NCBI RefSeq assembly: GCF_014656055.1
Contig: NZ_BNBR01000002.1
Coordinates: 251,164-315,163 of the forward strand
Source of the DNA: Streptomyces griseosporeus
Lineage (GTDB): Bacteria > Actinomycetota > Actinomycetes > Streptomycetales > Streptomycetaceae
Direction of reading: 5' to 3'
Length of the DNA: 64,000 bases
Below the pieces are notes generated by a model, which worked only from the letters and a program-made list of their open reading frames with translations, was not told where the DNA came from and did not search any database. The translations under genes were made by a program, and so were the position numbers. Every line of letters starts with the position of its first letter. The stretch's first letter is position 1. Shown one piece after another: positions 10,125 through 18,235 of this stretch.

Positions 10125-10259
10125 GGACCCATCCTGGCATGGCCGGATTCGAGGGGTTCACGGCCGGACGGATGCGGCGCCGGAGCCCTGACCGTCGGCA
10201 CCGTGGAGAACGGACGCACGGTCCACCCGCAGCCCATCGCACCGGAAGGCGCCGACTTC

Positions 10260-10898
10260 ATGACCGACACCATCGCGGGGATCGAGATCCCCGACACCCG
10301 GGCCGTCGCGGAGGCCACGGATTTCCTCCGGGACACGGCCGGCCCCCTGCTCCTCCACCATTCCCGGCGGGTCTTCCTCTTCGGTTCCCTGCACGCACGC
10401 GCGAGGGGCATCGAGACCGACCCGGAGCTGCTCTACGTCTCCGCGATGTTCCACGACGCGGGTCTGCTGACGCCGTTCTCCGACGCGGAGCAGCGTTTCG
10501 AGCTCGACGGTGCCGACCACGCGCGGAGTTTTCTGCTGGAGCGCGGTTTCCCCGAGCACGCCGCCGAGGTGGTGTGGCTGGCGATCGCCCTGCACACCAC
10601 GCCCGGGATTCCCGGCCGGATGGGCGGGGAGATCGCCGCCACGACGTTCGGTGTGCTCACCGACGCGATCGGCTGGGGGCTGGACCGGCTGGACGGCGGC
10701 CAGGTCGAGGAGATCGTCGCCGTTCATCCGCGCGGCGATTTCAAGAAGGAGTTCCTGCAGGTTTTCGTCGAAGGCCTGAAGAACCGTCCGGACACGACGT
10801 ACGGAACCGTCAACGCGGACGTTCTCGAGCATTTCGTTCCCGGTTTCCGTCGCGGGTCCATGGTGCGGCGCGTCATGGACGCTCCCTGGCCCCAGTGA
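10260..10898 (+). CDS. HD-domain hydrolase (cyanamide hydratase-like)
   Basis: A 212-aa metal-dependent HD-superfamily protein. The metal ligands are visible as His33/His34 (LLLHHSRRVFLFG), His65-Asp66 (AMFHDAGLL), a further DHARSF, and IALHTTPG. The arrangement and length fit the small HD hydrolases related to fungal cyanamide hydratase. The true substrate is unknown. The start is the ATG at 10260 with GGAAGG about 11 nt upstream. It is divergent from the GlxA-type regulator. Confidence 0.85.
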   Translation: MTDTIAGIEIPDTRAVAEATDFLRDTAGPLLLHHSRRVFLFGSLHARARGIETDPELLYVSAMFHDAGLLTPFSDAEQRFELDGADHARSFLLERGFPEHAAEVVWLAIALHTTPGIPGRMGGEIAATTFGVLTDAIGWGLDRLDGGQVEEIVAVHPRGDFKKEFLQVFVEGLKNRPDTTYGTVNADVLEHFVPGFRRGSMVRRVMDAPWPQ

Positions 10899-10902
10899 CG
10901 CT

Positions 10903-10960
10903 CAGCACCTCGGTGCCTCAACACGTCAGCACCTCAGCACTTCAACACATCAGCACCTCA
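10903..10960 (+). repeat. 24-bp tandem repeat, about 2.4 copies
   Basis: The short gap before the medium-chain reductase gene consists of a 24-bp unit repeated: copy 1 at 10903-10926, copy 2 at 10927-10950 with four changes, and a partial copy at 10951-10960. Each copy begins CAGCACCTC and carries TCAACAC. The array ends immediately before the ribosome site GAAAGGA. It sits between two co-directional genes, so it would be part of the mRNA. Confidence 0.9.
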
Positions 10961-10974
10961 CGAAAGGAATGCCC

Positions 10975-11895
10975 GTGCTAGCCATCACCGTGCGGGACCG
11001 CGAAGCCGGAGTCGAAGGTCTGGCCCTGGAAGAGCTGCCCCCGCCCCACGCCGCCGAGAACGACGTCGTCGTCCGGGTGCACGCCGCCGGCTTCACCCGG
11101 GGCGAACTGGACTGGCCCGCCACCTGGACCGACCGCGCCGGCCGGGACCGTACGCCGAGCGTGCCCGGGCACGAGGTCTCGGGTGTCGTGACCGAGCTGG
11201 GTTACGGCACCACCGGCCTGACCGTCGGACAGCGGGTCTTCGGGCTGGCCGACTGGGCCCGCGACGGCTCGCTCGCCGAGTACGTCGCCGTGGAGGCCCG
11301 CAATCTCGCCCCGCTGCCCGCCGACATCGACCACACGACCGCGGCCGCGCTGCCGATCTCCGGGCTGACCGCCTGGCAGGGGCTCTTCGACCACGCGCGC
11401 CTCGCCACCGGCCAGACCGTCCTCATCCACGGCGCTGCCGGCGCCGTGGGCTCCCTCGCCGTGCAGCTCGCCCGTGAGGCGGGAGCCCGGGTGGTGGGCA
11501 CGGGCCGCGCCGCCGACCGGGACGTCGCGCTCGCCCTGGGCGCGCACGCCTTCCTGGACCTGGGGGCGGACCGGCTGGAGGACATCGGTCAGGTCGATGT
11601 GGTGTTCGACGTGATCGGCGGGGACGTCCTCGACCGTTCGGCCGCGCTCGTGCGGCCCGGCGGCACGCTCGTCACGATCGCCCACCCGCCCAAGGTGCGG
11701 CCTCAGGACGGACGGGCCCTCTTCTTCGTGGTGGAACCCGACCGGACGCGGCTTGCCGATCTGGCCCAGCGCGTGCGGGACGGCCGGCTGTCCGTACGGG
11801 TCGGGGCCGTGCGCCCGTTGGCCGAAGCGGCAGAGGCCTTCGCCCCGCGCGAGCGTGTCCCCGGGCGCACGATCATCCGCGTGGCCGAGGAGTAG
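10975..11895 (+). CDS. Zinc-less medium-chain NADP-dependent oxidoreductase (quinone reductase type)
   Basis: A 306-aa MDR-superfamily enzyme. It has the GroES-like N-terminal domain (HAAGFTRGELDW), the cofactor-binding loop VLIHGAAGAVGSLAVQLA at about 153-170, and no catalytic or structural zinc Cys cluster, as in quinone oxidoreductases. AAAGGA directly abuts the ATG at 10969, so I prefer the in-frame GTG at 10975, which gives normal spacing. It likely reduces quinones or enones. It may be co-transcribed with the HD-domain gene 76 bp upstream. Confidence 0.92.
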   Translation: MLAITVRDREAGVEGLALEELPPPHAAENDVVVRVHAAGFTRGELDWPATWTDRAGRDRTPSVPGHEVSGVVTELGYGTTGLTVGQRVFGLADWARDGSLAEYVAVEARNLAPLPADIDHTTAAALPISGLTAWQGLFDHARLATGQTVLIHGAAGAVGSLAVQLAREAGARVVGTGRAADRDVALALGAHAFLDLGADRLEDIGQVDVVFDVIGGDVLDRSAALVRPGGTLVTIAHPPKVRPQDGRALFFVVEPDRTRLADLAQRVRDGRLSVRVGAVRPLAEAAEAFAPRERVPGRTIIRVAEE

Positions 11896-11927
11896 AGACC
11901 GGGGGCGGACCCTTCGGCGGGCGCCCG

Positions 11928-12608
11928 TCACCGCGAGATGCGGGCCTCGATGCCGTCGAGCAGGAAGTCGAGCCCCATCGCGAAGGTGGCGTCGGCGTCC
12001 AGGTGCTCGGCGTCGCGCACCACCGTGGCGAGGGCGGGGAACCGGCCGGTGGCGAACGTCCGCTCCAGATAGGGCCCGAGCGCCGCCTGCCAGCGCCTCT
12101 CGTCCATCCCGGTGGCCCGCTCGGCACGGCGCCCGGCGATCTCCCGGCGTACCGCGCCGATCACATAGGCGTCGACCGCGCCGACCACCGGCATGACGTC
12201 GTCCACGTCGACGCCGTCCAGCGCGGCCACCACGGCCTCTCCCCGGGCCAGCGCGTGCGGGCCGAGCTGCGGTCGGCCGCCGAGCAGGTCGGCGAGCCAT
12301 TCGTGGGCGTGGACGGTCTGCCGGGTGCTTTCGGCGAGCGACCGGAGCACCTCCCGCCAGGTGTCCCCGGCCGGACGGATCTCGGCATAGGCCGCGTCGA
12401 CCATCAGGTCGAGCAGCTCCTCCTTGCTGTCGATGTAGCTGTACAGCCGCATCGGCCCCACGCCCAGCGCGGTGGCGACCTTGCGCAGCGACACCGCCTC
12501 CAGGCCGTCCGCGTCGGCCAGTTCGATCGCCGCGCGCACGATCCGCTCGCGGTTCAGCGGGGCCGGCACGGGGCGATCCGGCGGCTCCGGTCTCTCCCAC
12601 ACCAACAT
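11928..12608 (-). CDS. TetR-family repressor (TetR_C type)
   Basis: A 226-aa repressor. The N-terminal helix-turn-helix runs IVRAAIELADADGLEAVSLR to ALGVGPMRLYSYIDSKEEL. The C-terminal part (REVLRSLAESTRQTVHAHEWLADLLGG) resembles the ligand-binding domain of the tetracycline repressor class. The frame stays open upstream, but the ATG at 12608 is chosen because it follows GGTGGGCG and leaves two palindromic operators in the non-coding gap. It is divergent from a TetX-like monooxygenase, its likely target. Confidence 0.93.
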   Translation of the reverse strand: MLVWERPEPPDRPVPAPLNRERIVRAAIELADADGLEAVSLRKVATALGVGPMRLYSYIDSKEELLDLMVDAAYAEIRPAGDTWREVLRSLAESTRQTVHAHEWLADLLGGRPQLGPHALARGEAVVAALDGVDVDDVMPVVGAVDAYVIGAVRREIAGRRAERATGMDERRWQAALGPYLERTFATGRFPALATVVRDAEHLDADATFAMGLDFLLDGIEARISR

Positions 12609-12633
12609 GGCGCCCACCATACATCGCATTGAT

Positions 12634-12665
12634 CGATACACTGTATCGTCCGATACGGTGTATCG
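12634..12665. promoter_or_regulatory. Twin palindromic operators between tetR-like and tetX-like genes
   Basis: Two 15-bp dyads lie 17 bp centre to centre: CGATACACTGTATCG (12634-12648, perfect 7-bp arms) and CGATACGGTGTATCG (12651-12665, 6-bp arms). They fill the gap between the divergent repressor and monooxygenase genes. This is the classical arrangement for a TetR repressor controlling itself and its neighbour. Confidence 0.85.
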
Positions 12666-12683
12666 AAGGAGAGGGCGACAGCC

Positions 12684-13799
12684 ATGACCATTGCCATCGT
12701 CGGAGCCGGTCTCGGGGGCCTGGCGCTCGCCCGCGTGCTGCACGTGCACGGCATGGACGCCGTCGTGTACGAACGGGAAGCGTCACGCGACGCCCGCGGC
12801 CAGGGCGGCATGCTCGACATCCACTCCGGCCAGCGGGCGCTGCGCGAGGCCGGCCTGATCGACGAGTTCTACGCGATCGCCCGCGGTGAGGGCCAGGACA
12901 TGCGCCTGCTCGAACCGGACGGCACCCTGCTGCTCCAGGAGGACACACCCGACGACGCCCCGCTCGCCCGGCCCGAGGTCGACCGTGCCGACCTGCGCGA
13001 CCTGCTGCTGGACTCCCTGCCCGACGGCACCGTGCGCTGGGGGCACGCCTTCGTCCACGCCGCCGACGGCGCGCTGCACTTCGCCGACGGCGGCAGTGCG
13101 CCGTACGACCTGCTGGTCGGCGCGGACGGCGCCAACTCCCGGGTCCGGCCGCTGCTGACCGACGCGCGCCCGGCGCATCTCGGCCACCACGTCGTGGAGG
13201 TCGGCATTCCCGACATCGATCGCACGCACCCCGACCTCGCGGCGATGGTCGGACGCGGCACGCACTGGGTGCTCGGCGGCGGCATATCCCTGGCGGCGCA
13301 GCGCAACGGCGACGGCCGTGTGCGCATCGGCCTCGGCTTCTACAACACCCCCGAGGACTGGTTCGCCACCAGCGGGATCCCGTTCGACGACCCGGCCGCC
13401 GCCAAGGCACGGCTGATCGACCTGCTCCCTGGCTGGCACCCGCGGTTCACCGCGCTGATCGAGGCGTGCGACGACACGGTCGTACCCCGGTCGATCACCG
13501 CTCTGCCGGTCGGTCTGACCTGGCCGTCGAGGCCGGACGTCACGCTGGTCGGCGATGCCGCGCATCTGATGCCGCCGGTGGGCGAGGGCGCCAACATGGC
13601 GCTGCTCGACGGCGCGCTGCTCGGTCTCGCGCTGGCCGCGCACCCCGACGACTTCGCCGCCGCCGTCCAGGAGTACGAACGCGAGATGTTCGAACGGAGC
13701 ACGGCTGCCGCCCGGATGTCCGCGGACCTGCACACCCTGCTGGCGTCGCCGGACGCCGCCCGGAAGATGCTCGCGTTCTTCCAGCCCGACGGAGACTGA
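12684..13799 (+). CDS. TetX-like FAD-dependent monooxygenase
   Basis: A 371-aa class A flavoprotein monooxygenase. FAD motifs: GAGLGGLALARVL at about 7-19 with Glu in YERE, the DG motif VGADGANSRVR at about 143-153, and the GD motif VGDAAHLMPPVGEGAN at about 290-305. It resembles tetracycline-inactivating TetX over its whole length (GGMLDIHSG, RPEVDRADLRDLLLDSLPD, FYNTPEDWF), so it may hydroxylate a polycyclic antibiotic. The start follows GGAGAGGG in the gap. The divergent TetR-like gene and paired operators support drug-inducible expression. Substrate not proven. Confidence 0.92.
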   Translation: MTIAIVGAGLGGLALARVLHVHGMDAVVYEREASRDARGQGGMLDIHSGQRALREAGLIDEFYAIARGEGQDMRLLEPDGTLLLQEDTPDDAPLARPEVDRADLRDLLLDSLPDGTVRWGHAFVHAADGALHFADGGSAPYDLLVGADGANSRVRPLLTDARPAHLGHHVVEVGIPDIDRTHPDLAAMVGRGTHWVLGGGISLAAQRNGDGRVRIGLGFYNTPEDWFATSGIPFDDPAAAKARLIDLLPGWHPRFTALIEACDDTVVPRSITALPVGLTWPSRPDVTLVGDAAHLMPPVGEGANMALLDGALLGLALAAHPDDFAAAVQEYEREMFERSTAAARMSADLHTLLASPDAARKMLAFFQPDGD

Positions 13800-13865
13800 C
13801 CTGTGCCGAGCCGGGCGGGGGGGCTCACCAGCCGTCGAGCCGGACCAGGGGGAGAATCACCGCCC

Positions 13866-14555
13866 ATGAGCCGAGACGACGATCCGCTCCACCTCTTGGT
13901 GCGTGCCCACGGCGGCGCGTCACCCCTGTCCACCACTGACCCTGGTGCCTCCGCGGACCCGGAGGACTTCGTGTACGAGGTCGCGCTGGACGATCCCCGG
14001 CTCGGCCTGCCGGACGACCTCGCCGAACGCCTCCGCGGCTGGGACCGCGCACGCCCCGGCGGCGGGTTCACCGACAGGCCGGCCCTGCGCCGCCATGCCG
14101 AGCGGGGGCTGGCAGCGGCCCAGGACCTGGCCCGGCATCTCGGTCCCGGCTGGGTGGTGCGCTTCTGGGACGAACAGCACCGCACCGCGAAGTTCGTGTG
14201 CTGGGGATGCCGGCAGCTGCACTGGACCGCCGACGCGCACGGCACGCCTCCGCACCCTCGCCATGTCGTGGTGGAGGGGCAGTACAAGTGGTTCCCTCTG
14301 CGCGCCGACGGCTTCGGCGACTTCGCCCCGGACGATCCCGCCGCCGCGCTCGGCCTGCCGGAGGACCTGGTGCGGGAGCTGTACCGGTGGGCGAAGGACA
14401 TCGACTCGGTGATGGAGACCTGGCTGAGGGACCGGGACGACACCGCCCGCGAGGGCGCCTACGAGCGTCTGGAAGCCGAGGGCGAGCACCTCGCCCGGCG
14501 CGTCGCCGACGCACTCGCTCCCGGGCGGACGGTCACCTACGGGGGAATCGGCTGA
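13866..14555 (+). CDS. Conserved hypothetical protein (229 aa)
   Basis: I do not recognise the family. The ATG at 13866 follows GGGGAGA by about 10 nt. The sequence is soluble, acidic and tryptophan-rich, with a CWGCRQLHW motif (Cys-x2-Cys) at about residue 112 that could bind a metal, and a mixed beta region around it (VVRFWDEQHRTAKFV, HVVVEGQYKWFPLR). It lies 66 bp downstream of the TetX-like gene on the same strand and could be co-transcribed with it. Confidence 0.7.
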   Translation: MSRDDDPLHLLVRAHGGASPLSTTDPGASADPEDFVYEVALDDPRLGLPDDLAERLRGWDRARPGGGFTDRPALRRHAERGLAAAQDLARHLGPGWVVRFWDEQHRTAKFVCWGCRQLHWTADAHGTPPHPRHVVVEGQYKWFPLRADGFGDFAPDDPAAALGLPEDLVRELYRWAKDIDSVMETWLRDRDDTAREGAYERLEAEGEHLARRVADALAPGRTVTYGGIG

Positions 14556-14720
14556 CCTGGTCGTGGCCGGCGGCCGCCGCGCCACAGGGCGGAGCGCACG
14601 ACGCCCTCCCGGACGGAGCCCGCCGGAACGACTGCTCTCCACCCGGCATGATCCTGTGTCGACTACGTATGCTGCTGGCCGCCCGACCACCCTCGGGCCG
14701 GCGGAATCGTGAGGGGGAGC

Positions 14721-16298
14721 ATGAGACCGGTGGACGCGACCGATCCGGCGACGGTCGGGGGGTATCCGCTGCTGGCACGCCTCGGCGCCGGAGGGATGGG
14801 GCAGGTCTATCTGTCGCGGACCCCGGCCGGGCGGCCGCTGGCGTTGAAGGTCGTCCGACCGGACCTCGCCGAAGGGGCCGATTTCGAGGCCCGGTTCGCC
14901 CGGGAGATACGCAACAGCGACCTCGTACGCTCGCCGTTCACCGTCTCCGTCGTGGACTTCAGCCCGCCCGGCCGGCGCCCCCTGTGGCTCGCGACCGAGT
15001 ACGTCCCCGCGCCCTCGCTCGCCGACCGGGTCGGCCGGCACGGGCCGCTGCCCGAGGTGAGCGTGCGCGCGCTGGCCGGGGAACTCGCCGCCGCGATCAC
15101 CGCCGTACACGACTGCGCGCTCACGCACCGGGACGTGAAGCCGTCGAACATCCTCCTGGCCCGGGAGCGGCCGATGCTCATCGACTTCGGCATCGCCCGG
15201 GCGGCCGACGACTCACGGCACACCCGCGGCAACGGCGTCATCGGCTCCCCCGGCTACCTCCCGCCCGAGCAGATCGCCCAGGGCGTCGTGCACCCGGCCG
15301 GGGACGTCTTCGCCCTCGCCTGCGTCGTGGTGTTCGCGGCGACGGGGCACAGCCCCTTCCAGTACCCGGGAGAGGACGTCTCGGCGGCCTCCCTGCTGTA
15401 CCGCGTCGTGCACGAGGAGCCTCGCCTCGACGGGCTGCCCCCGGGACTGCTGCCGGTCGTGACGCGCTGCCTGGCGAAGGATCCCGACCGGCGTCCCCTC
15501 GGCAGGGAACTCACCGAGCTGCTGCCGCGGCGCCCCGACGCGGGCTGGAGGCATGCGCTGCCGGCCGGACTCGCCGACGATCTCGCCGCCCGCGAGGCGG
15601 AGGTCGCGCGCCTGGTGGGGGCGGGCGGGCCGGGACGGCCCGTCGGGGTGTTCGGGCCTCCGTCGCCCCCTGCCGCCTTCACGGACGCCATGGCGGGCGG
15701 CGGCGAGCGGTCGGCGCCTTCCCCGGCGAAGCGCGGGGCGCGTACCGCGTGGGTCGTCACCGCCGTCGTCGGCGTCGCGGCGGTCGCGGCGCTGGTGGTG
15801 TCGCTGCTGGACCCGTTCGGCGGGCACGGCGGGCAGGGGGGCACAGGCCCGCAGGTGGGCGGGTCCGTTGCGCCGTCCGTGGCGGTCACGGCGTCGGCGC
15901 TCCCCGCGCGCTGGCTGGGCGTCTGGACCGGCTCCGGGCCGGGCAACCCCGCCGCCGACGGACGACTGGCACCGCGCACCGACTCGTTCGAGGTCACGCT
16001 GACCCTCCACGCGGCGGCGGTCGGGGAGCTGGCCGGCAAGCAGGTCAGCCATGTCAGCGAGGTCGGCACGCGCCGCGAGGTGGGCTGCACCGAGGCGCTC
16101 GAACTGCGCGAGGTACGCGGCGGCACCGCCGTCCTCGAAGCGGTCACCAGCCACCCCACCGATCGCTCCGCCTCCCTGCTGACCTGCGAGAAGGGGCATG
16201 TGTACGTCGTCGAGCTGACGGACGACGACACCCTGTCGCTCGGGGAGGAGGGCGCGCAGTCGGCGGGGGCGCCCTCCCGGCTGCGCCGCAGTCACTGA
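14721..16298 (+). CDS. Receptor-type Ser/Thr protein kinase
   Basis: A 525-aa Hanks-type kinase. The catalytic domain (about 14-270) is complete: glycine loop LGAGGMGQVY, Lys43 in ALKVV, HRDVKPSN with Asp138, DFG with Asp155, and GSPGYLPPEQ. A juxtamembrane Pro/Ala segment leads to one transmembrane helix (about 342-363) and an extracellular domain of about 160 residues with two cysteines (VGCTEAL, LTCEKGH). That domain is not PASTA and I do not recognise it. The ATG at 14721 is preferred because GAGGGGGAG precedes it. Confidence 0.95.
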   Translation: MRPVDATDPATVGGYPLLARLGAGGMGQVYLSRTPAGRPLALKVVRPDLAEGADFEARFAREIRNSDLVRSPFTVSVVDFSPPGRRPLWLATEYVPAPSLADRVGRHGPLPEVSVRALAGELAAAITAVHDCALTHRDVKPSNILLARERPMLIDFGIARAADDSRHTRGNGVIGSPGYLPPEQIAQGVVHPAGDVFALACVVVFAATGHSPFQYPGEDVSAASLLYRVVHEEPRLDGLPPGLLPVVTRCLAKDPDRRPLGRELTELLPRRPDAGWRHALPAGLADDLAAREAEVARLVGAGGPGRPVGVFGPPSPPAAFTDAMAGGGERSAPSPAKRGARTAWVVTAVVGVAAVAALVVSLLDPFGGHGGQGGTGPQVGGSVAPSVAVTASALPARWLGVWTGSGPGNPAADGRLAPRTDSFEVTLTLHAAAVGELAGKQVSHVSEVGTRREVGCTEALELREVRGGTAVLEAVTSHPTDRSASLLTCEKGHVYVVELTDDDTLSLGEEGAQSAGAPSRLRRSH

Positions 16299-16318
16299 CG
16301 GCCGGCCCGCCCCCTAGG

Positions 16319-16516
16319 TCACTCGGGCAGGCGGCGCATCTCCACGACGTGCAGGCCCAGGGAGCGGCAGCGTGCGAGGAGGCCGTACAGGTGGGCCTCG
16401 TCGATGACGGTGCCGTACAGGACGGTCTCGCCCGACATCACCACGTGGCCCAGTTCGGGGAATGCCTTGGCGAGCGTGTCCGACAGGTTTCCCTCGACGC
16501 GGATCTCATAGCGCAC
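16319..16516 (-). CDS. Small conserved protein (65 aa)
   Basis: A 65-aa protein of alternating beta/alpha character (MRYEIRVEGNLSDTLAKAF ... LLARCRSLGLHVVEMRRLPE) with no membrane segment. Small proteins of this type recur in streptomycetes without an assigned function. The GTG at 16516 has a strong GGAGGT site 8 nt upstream. A TCACCC-N5-AGGTGA palindrome lies 82 bp before the start, shared with other units of this region, so it appears to belong to the same regulon. Confidence 0.8.
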   Translation of the reverse strand: MRYEIRVEGNLSDTLAKAFPELGHVVMSGETVLYGTVIDEAHLYGLLARCRSLGLHVVEMRRLPE

Positions 16517-16597
16517 GGGTCTGACCTCCCACGGCCTGCTGGGACGGGCCGACGGCGCCCTTTCCAGCGATCCTGCGCCCTCCCGGCGGTGCGGGCC

Positions 16598-16614
16598 TCA
16601 CCCGGATCAGGTGA
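16598..16614. promoter_or_regulatory. Regulon palindrome copy 1 (TCACCC-GGATC-AGGTGA)
   Basis: A dyad with one mismatch to TCACCC-N5-GGGTGA, lying 82 bp upstream of the 65-aa gene. It overlaps the 3' end of the MFS gene. Confidence 0.55.
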
Positions 16615-18235
16615 CCCTGCGGCCGGTGGGCACGGGGGCTTCGGCGGACGGCCGGCGCCGGCGGTTCCCGTCGGCGGTCGGCAGGTGGGGAGTGACCAGG
16701 AAACTGGCCAAGGCCACTCCCCCGGTCGCGAGGATCGCCGCCTTGAGGCCGTCCAGCTGCGCGGCGGCGTAGGAGTCGGCGACGGCTTCGACCTCCGACG
16801 GCGGCAGGCCGGCCCGTTCGGCGGCGGTGCGGACCTGGTCGGTCGGCACGAAGGTGATCCCGGCCTCCAGGGCGACGCCGACCTGGTCGCGGGCCGCCTG
16901 GGACAGCCGCGGGTCGTCCGCGACCTGGGCGGTGAAGGCGTGGGCCAGCGCACCGACCAGGATCGAGCCGATGAGGGCGGTGCCCAGGGCCGAGCCCAGG
17001 TTCTGTGCGGTGAACTGGAGCCCTCCGGCCTCGCTGCGTTCGTCCTGCCCGACGCCGGACTGGACGACGTTGCCCAGCTGGGAGGCGAGCAGGCCCACGC
17101 CGATGCCCAGCACGGCCATGGCTCCGGCGAACTGGGCGTCGTCGATGGCCGGGTCGATCGTGGCCAGCAGCCACACCACGGCCGCCGTCAGGATCAGCAG
17201 GGCGATCCTGACCACCCGGCGCGGGCCGATCACCCGGCCCAGCGAGGACGCGGACAGGGACGTCACCAGCATGGTGGCGGACACCGGAAGCAGGCGCAGG
17301 CCCGTCTCGAAGGCGTCGAACCCCTGCACGACCTGGAGATAGAGCGGGATGCAGAAGAACAGCCCGAGCAGGATGAGGTTCTGGCTGAGCAGCGTCAGCA
17401 GGCCGGACCGCAGCACCGGCCTGCCGAGCAGCGACAGGTGGACGAGGGGGTCGGCGCCCCGGGCCTCGCGGCGCCGCTCCCAGTGGCGGAAGGCGTCCAG
17501 GACGGCCACGCCCGCCGCGACGACGAACAGGGTCGGGGCGAGACCGAAGACCGTGAAGGGAGGGTTGCGCGGCTGCACCCAGCCCCAGGTGCTGCTCTGC
17601 AGGACGCCGAGCACGCCCAGCCCCAGTCCGGCCGCGGAGAGCACCGCTCCGACGCCGTCCAGGCCGGGCCGCGGGCCGCTCGGGGCGGGTGTCGCGATCA
17701 CCCGGTGGCACAGCAGCATGGCGACGACGAGGACGACCTCCCCGGCGAAGACCAGCCGCCAGGTCAGGTACGTCGTCACCCAGCCGCCCAGCAGCGGGCC
17801 GATGGCGATGCCGGCTCCGGCGAGCCCGCCGATGACCGCGTAGGCGACGGCCCGGTCCCGGCCGCGGTACGACTCCGCGACGAGGGCGGCCATGGCCGGC
17901 AGCACCATGGCCGCGCCGAGCCCCTCGATGACGGACCAGCCCAGTGTGAGCACCCACAGCGTCGGTGCCGCGGCGGTCAGGGCCGACCCGACGCCGTAGA
18001 CGACGAGTCCGACGAGGAACATGCGGCGTCGGCCCAGGATGTCTCCGAGCCGGCCGCCGATGAGCATGAACGCGGCCATGACCAGCGCGTACAGGGTGAT
18101 GACCGCCTGGATGGCGGTGACCTCCGTGTCGAAGTCCTCGACGAGCTGGCTGATGGAGACGTTCATGACGGAGGTGTCGAGCACCATCAGGAACTGGGCG
18201 GTGCCGAGCACGATCAGGGCCCGCCAGTGCTTCAT
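16607..18235 (-). CDS. MFS drug-efflux transporter (DHA2 type, 14 TM)
   Basis: A 542-aa integral membrane proton antiporter. The first helix carries GTAQFLMVLDTSVMNVSI, characteristic of the EmrB/QacA (DHA2) group, followed by GGRLGDILGRRRMF (motif A) and GGLAGAGIAIGPLLGGW (motif C). Length and hydrophobicity fit 14 helices. The ATG at 18235 overlaps the stop of the upstream amidotransferase gene (ATGA), so the pair is translationally coupled. It could export a toxic compound. Substrate unknown. Confidence 0.93.
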   Translation of the reverse strand: MKHWRALIVLGTAQFLMVLDTSVMNVSISQLVEDFDTEVTAIQAVITLYALVMAAFMLIGGRLGDILGRRRMFLVGLVVYGVGSALTAAAPTLWVLTLGWSVIEGLGAAMVLPAMAALVAESYRGRDRAVAYAVIGGLAGAGIAIGPLLGGWVTTYLTWRLVFAGEVVLVVAMLLCHRVIATPAPSGPRPGLDGVGAVLSAAGLGLGVLGVLQSSTWGWVQPRNPPFTVFGLAPTLFVVAAGVAVLDAFRHWERRREARGADPLVHLSLLGRPVLRSGLLTLLSQNLILLGLFFCIPLYLQVVQGFDAFETGLRLLPVSATMLVTSLSASSLGRVIGPRRVVRIALLILTAAVVWLLATIDPAIDDAQFAGAMAVLGIGVGLLASQLGNVVQSGVGQDERSEAGGLQFTAQNLGSALGTALIGSILVGALAHAFTAQVADDPRLSQAARDQVGVALEAGITFVPTDQVRTAAERAGLPPSEVEAVADSYAAAQLDGLKAAILATGGVALASFLVTPHLPTADGNRRRRPSAEAPVPTGRRVT

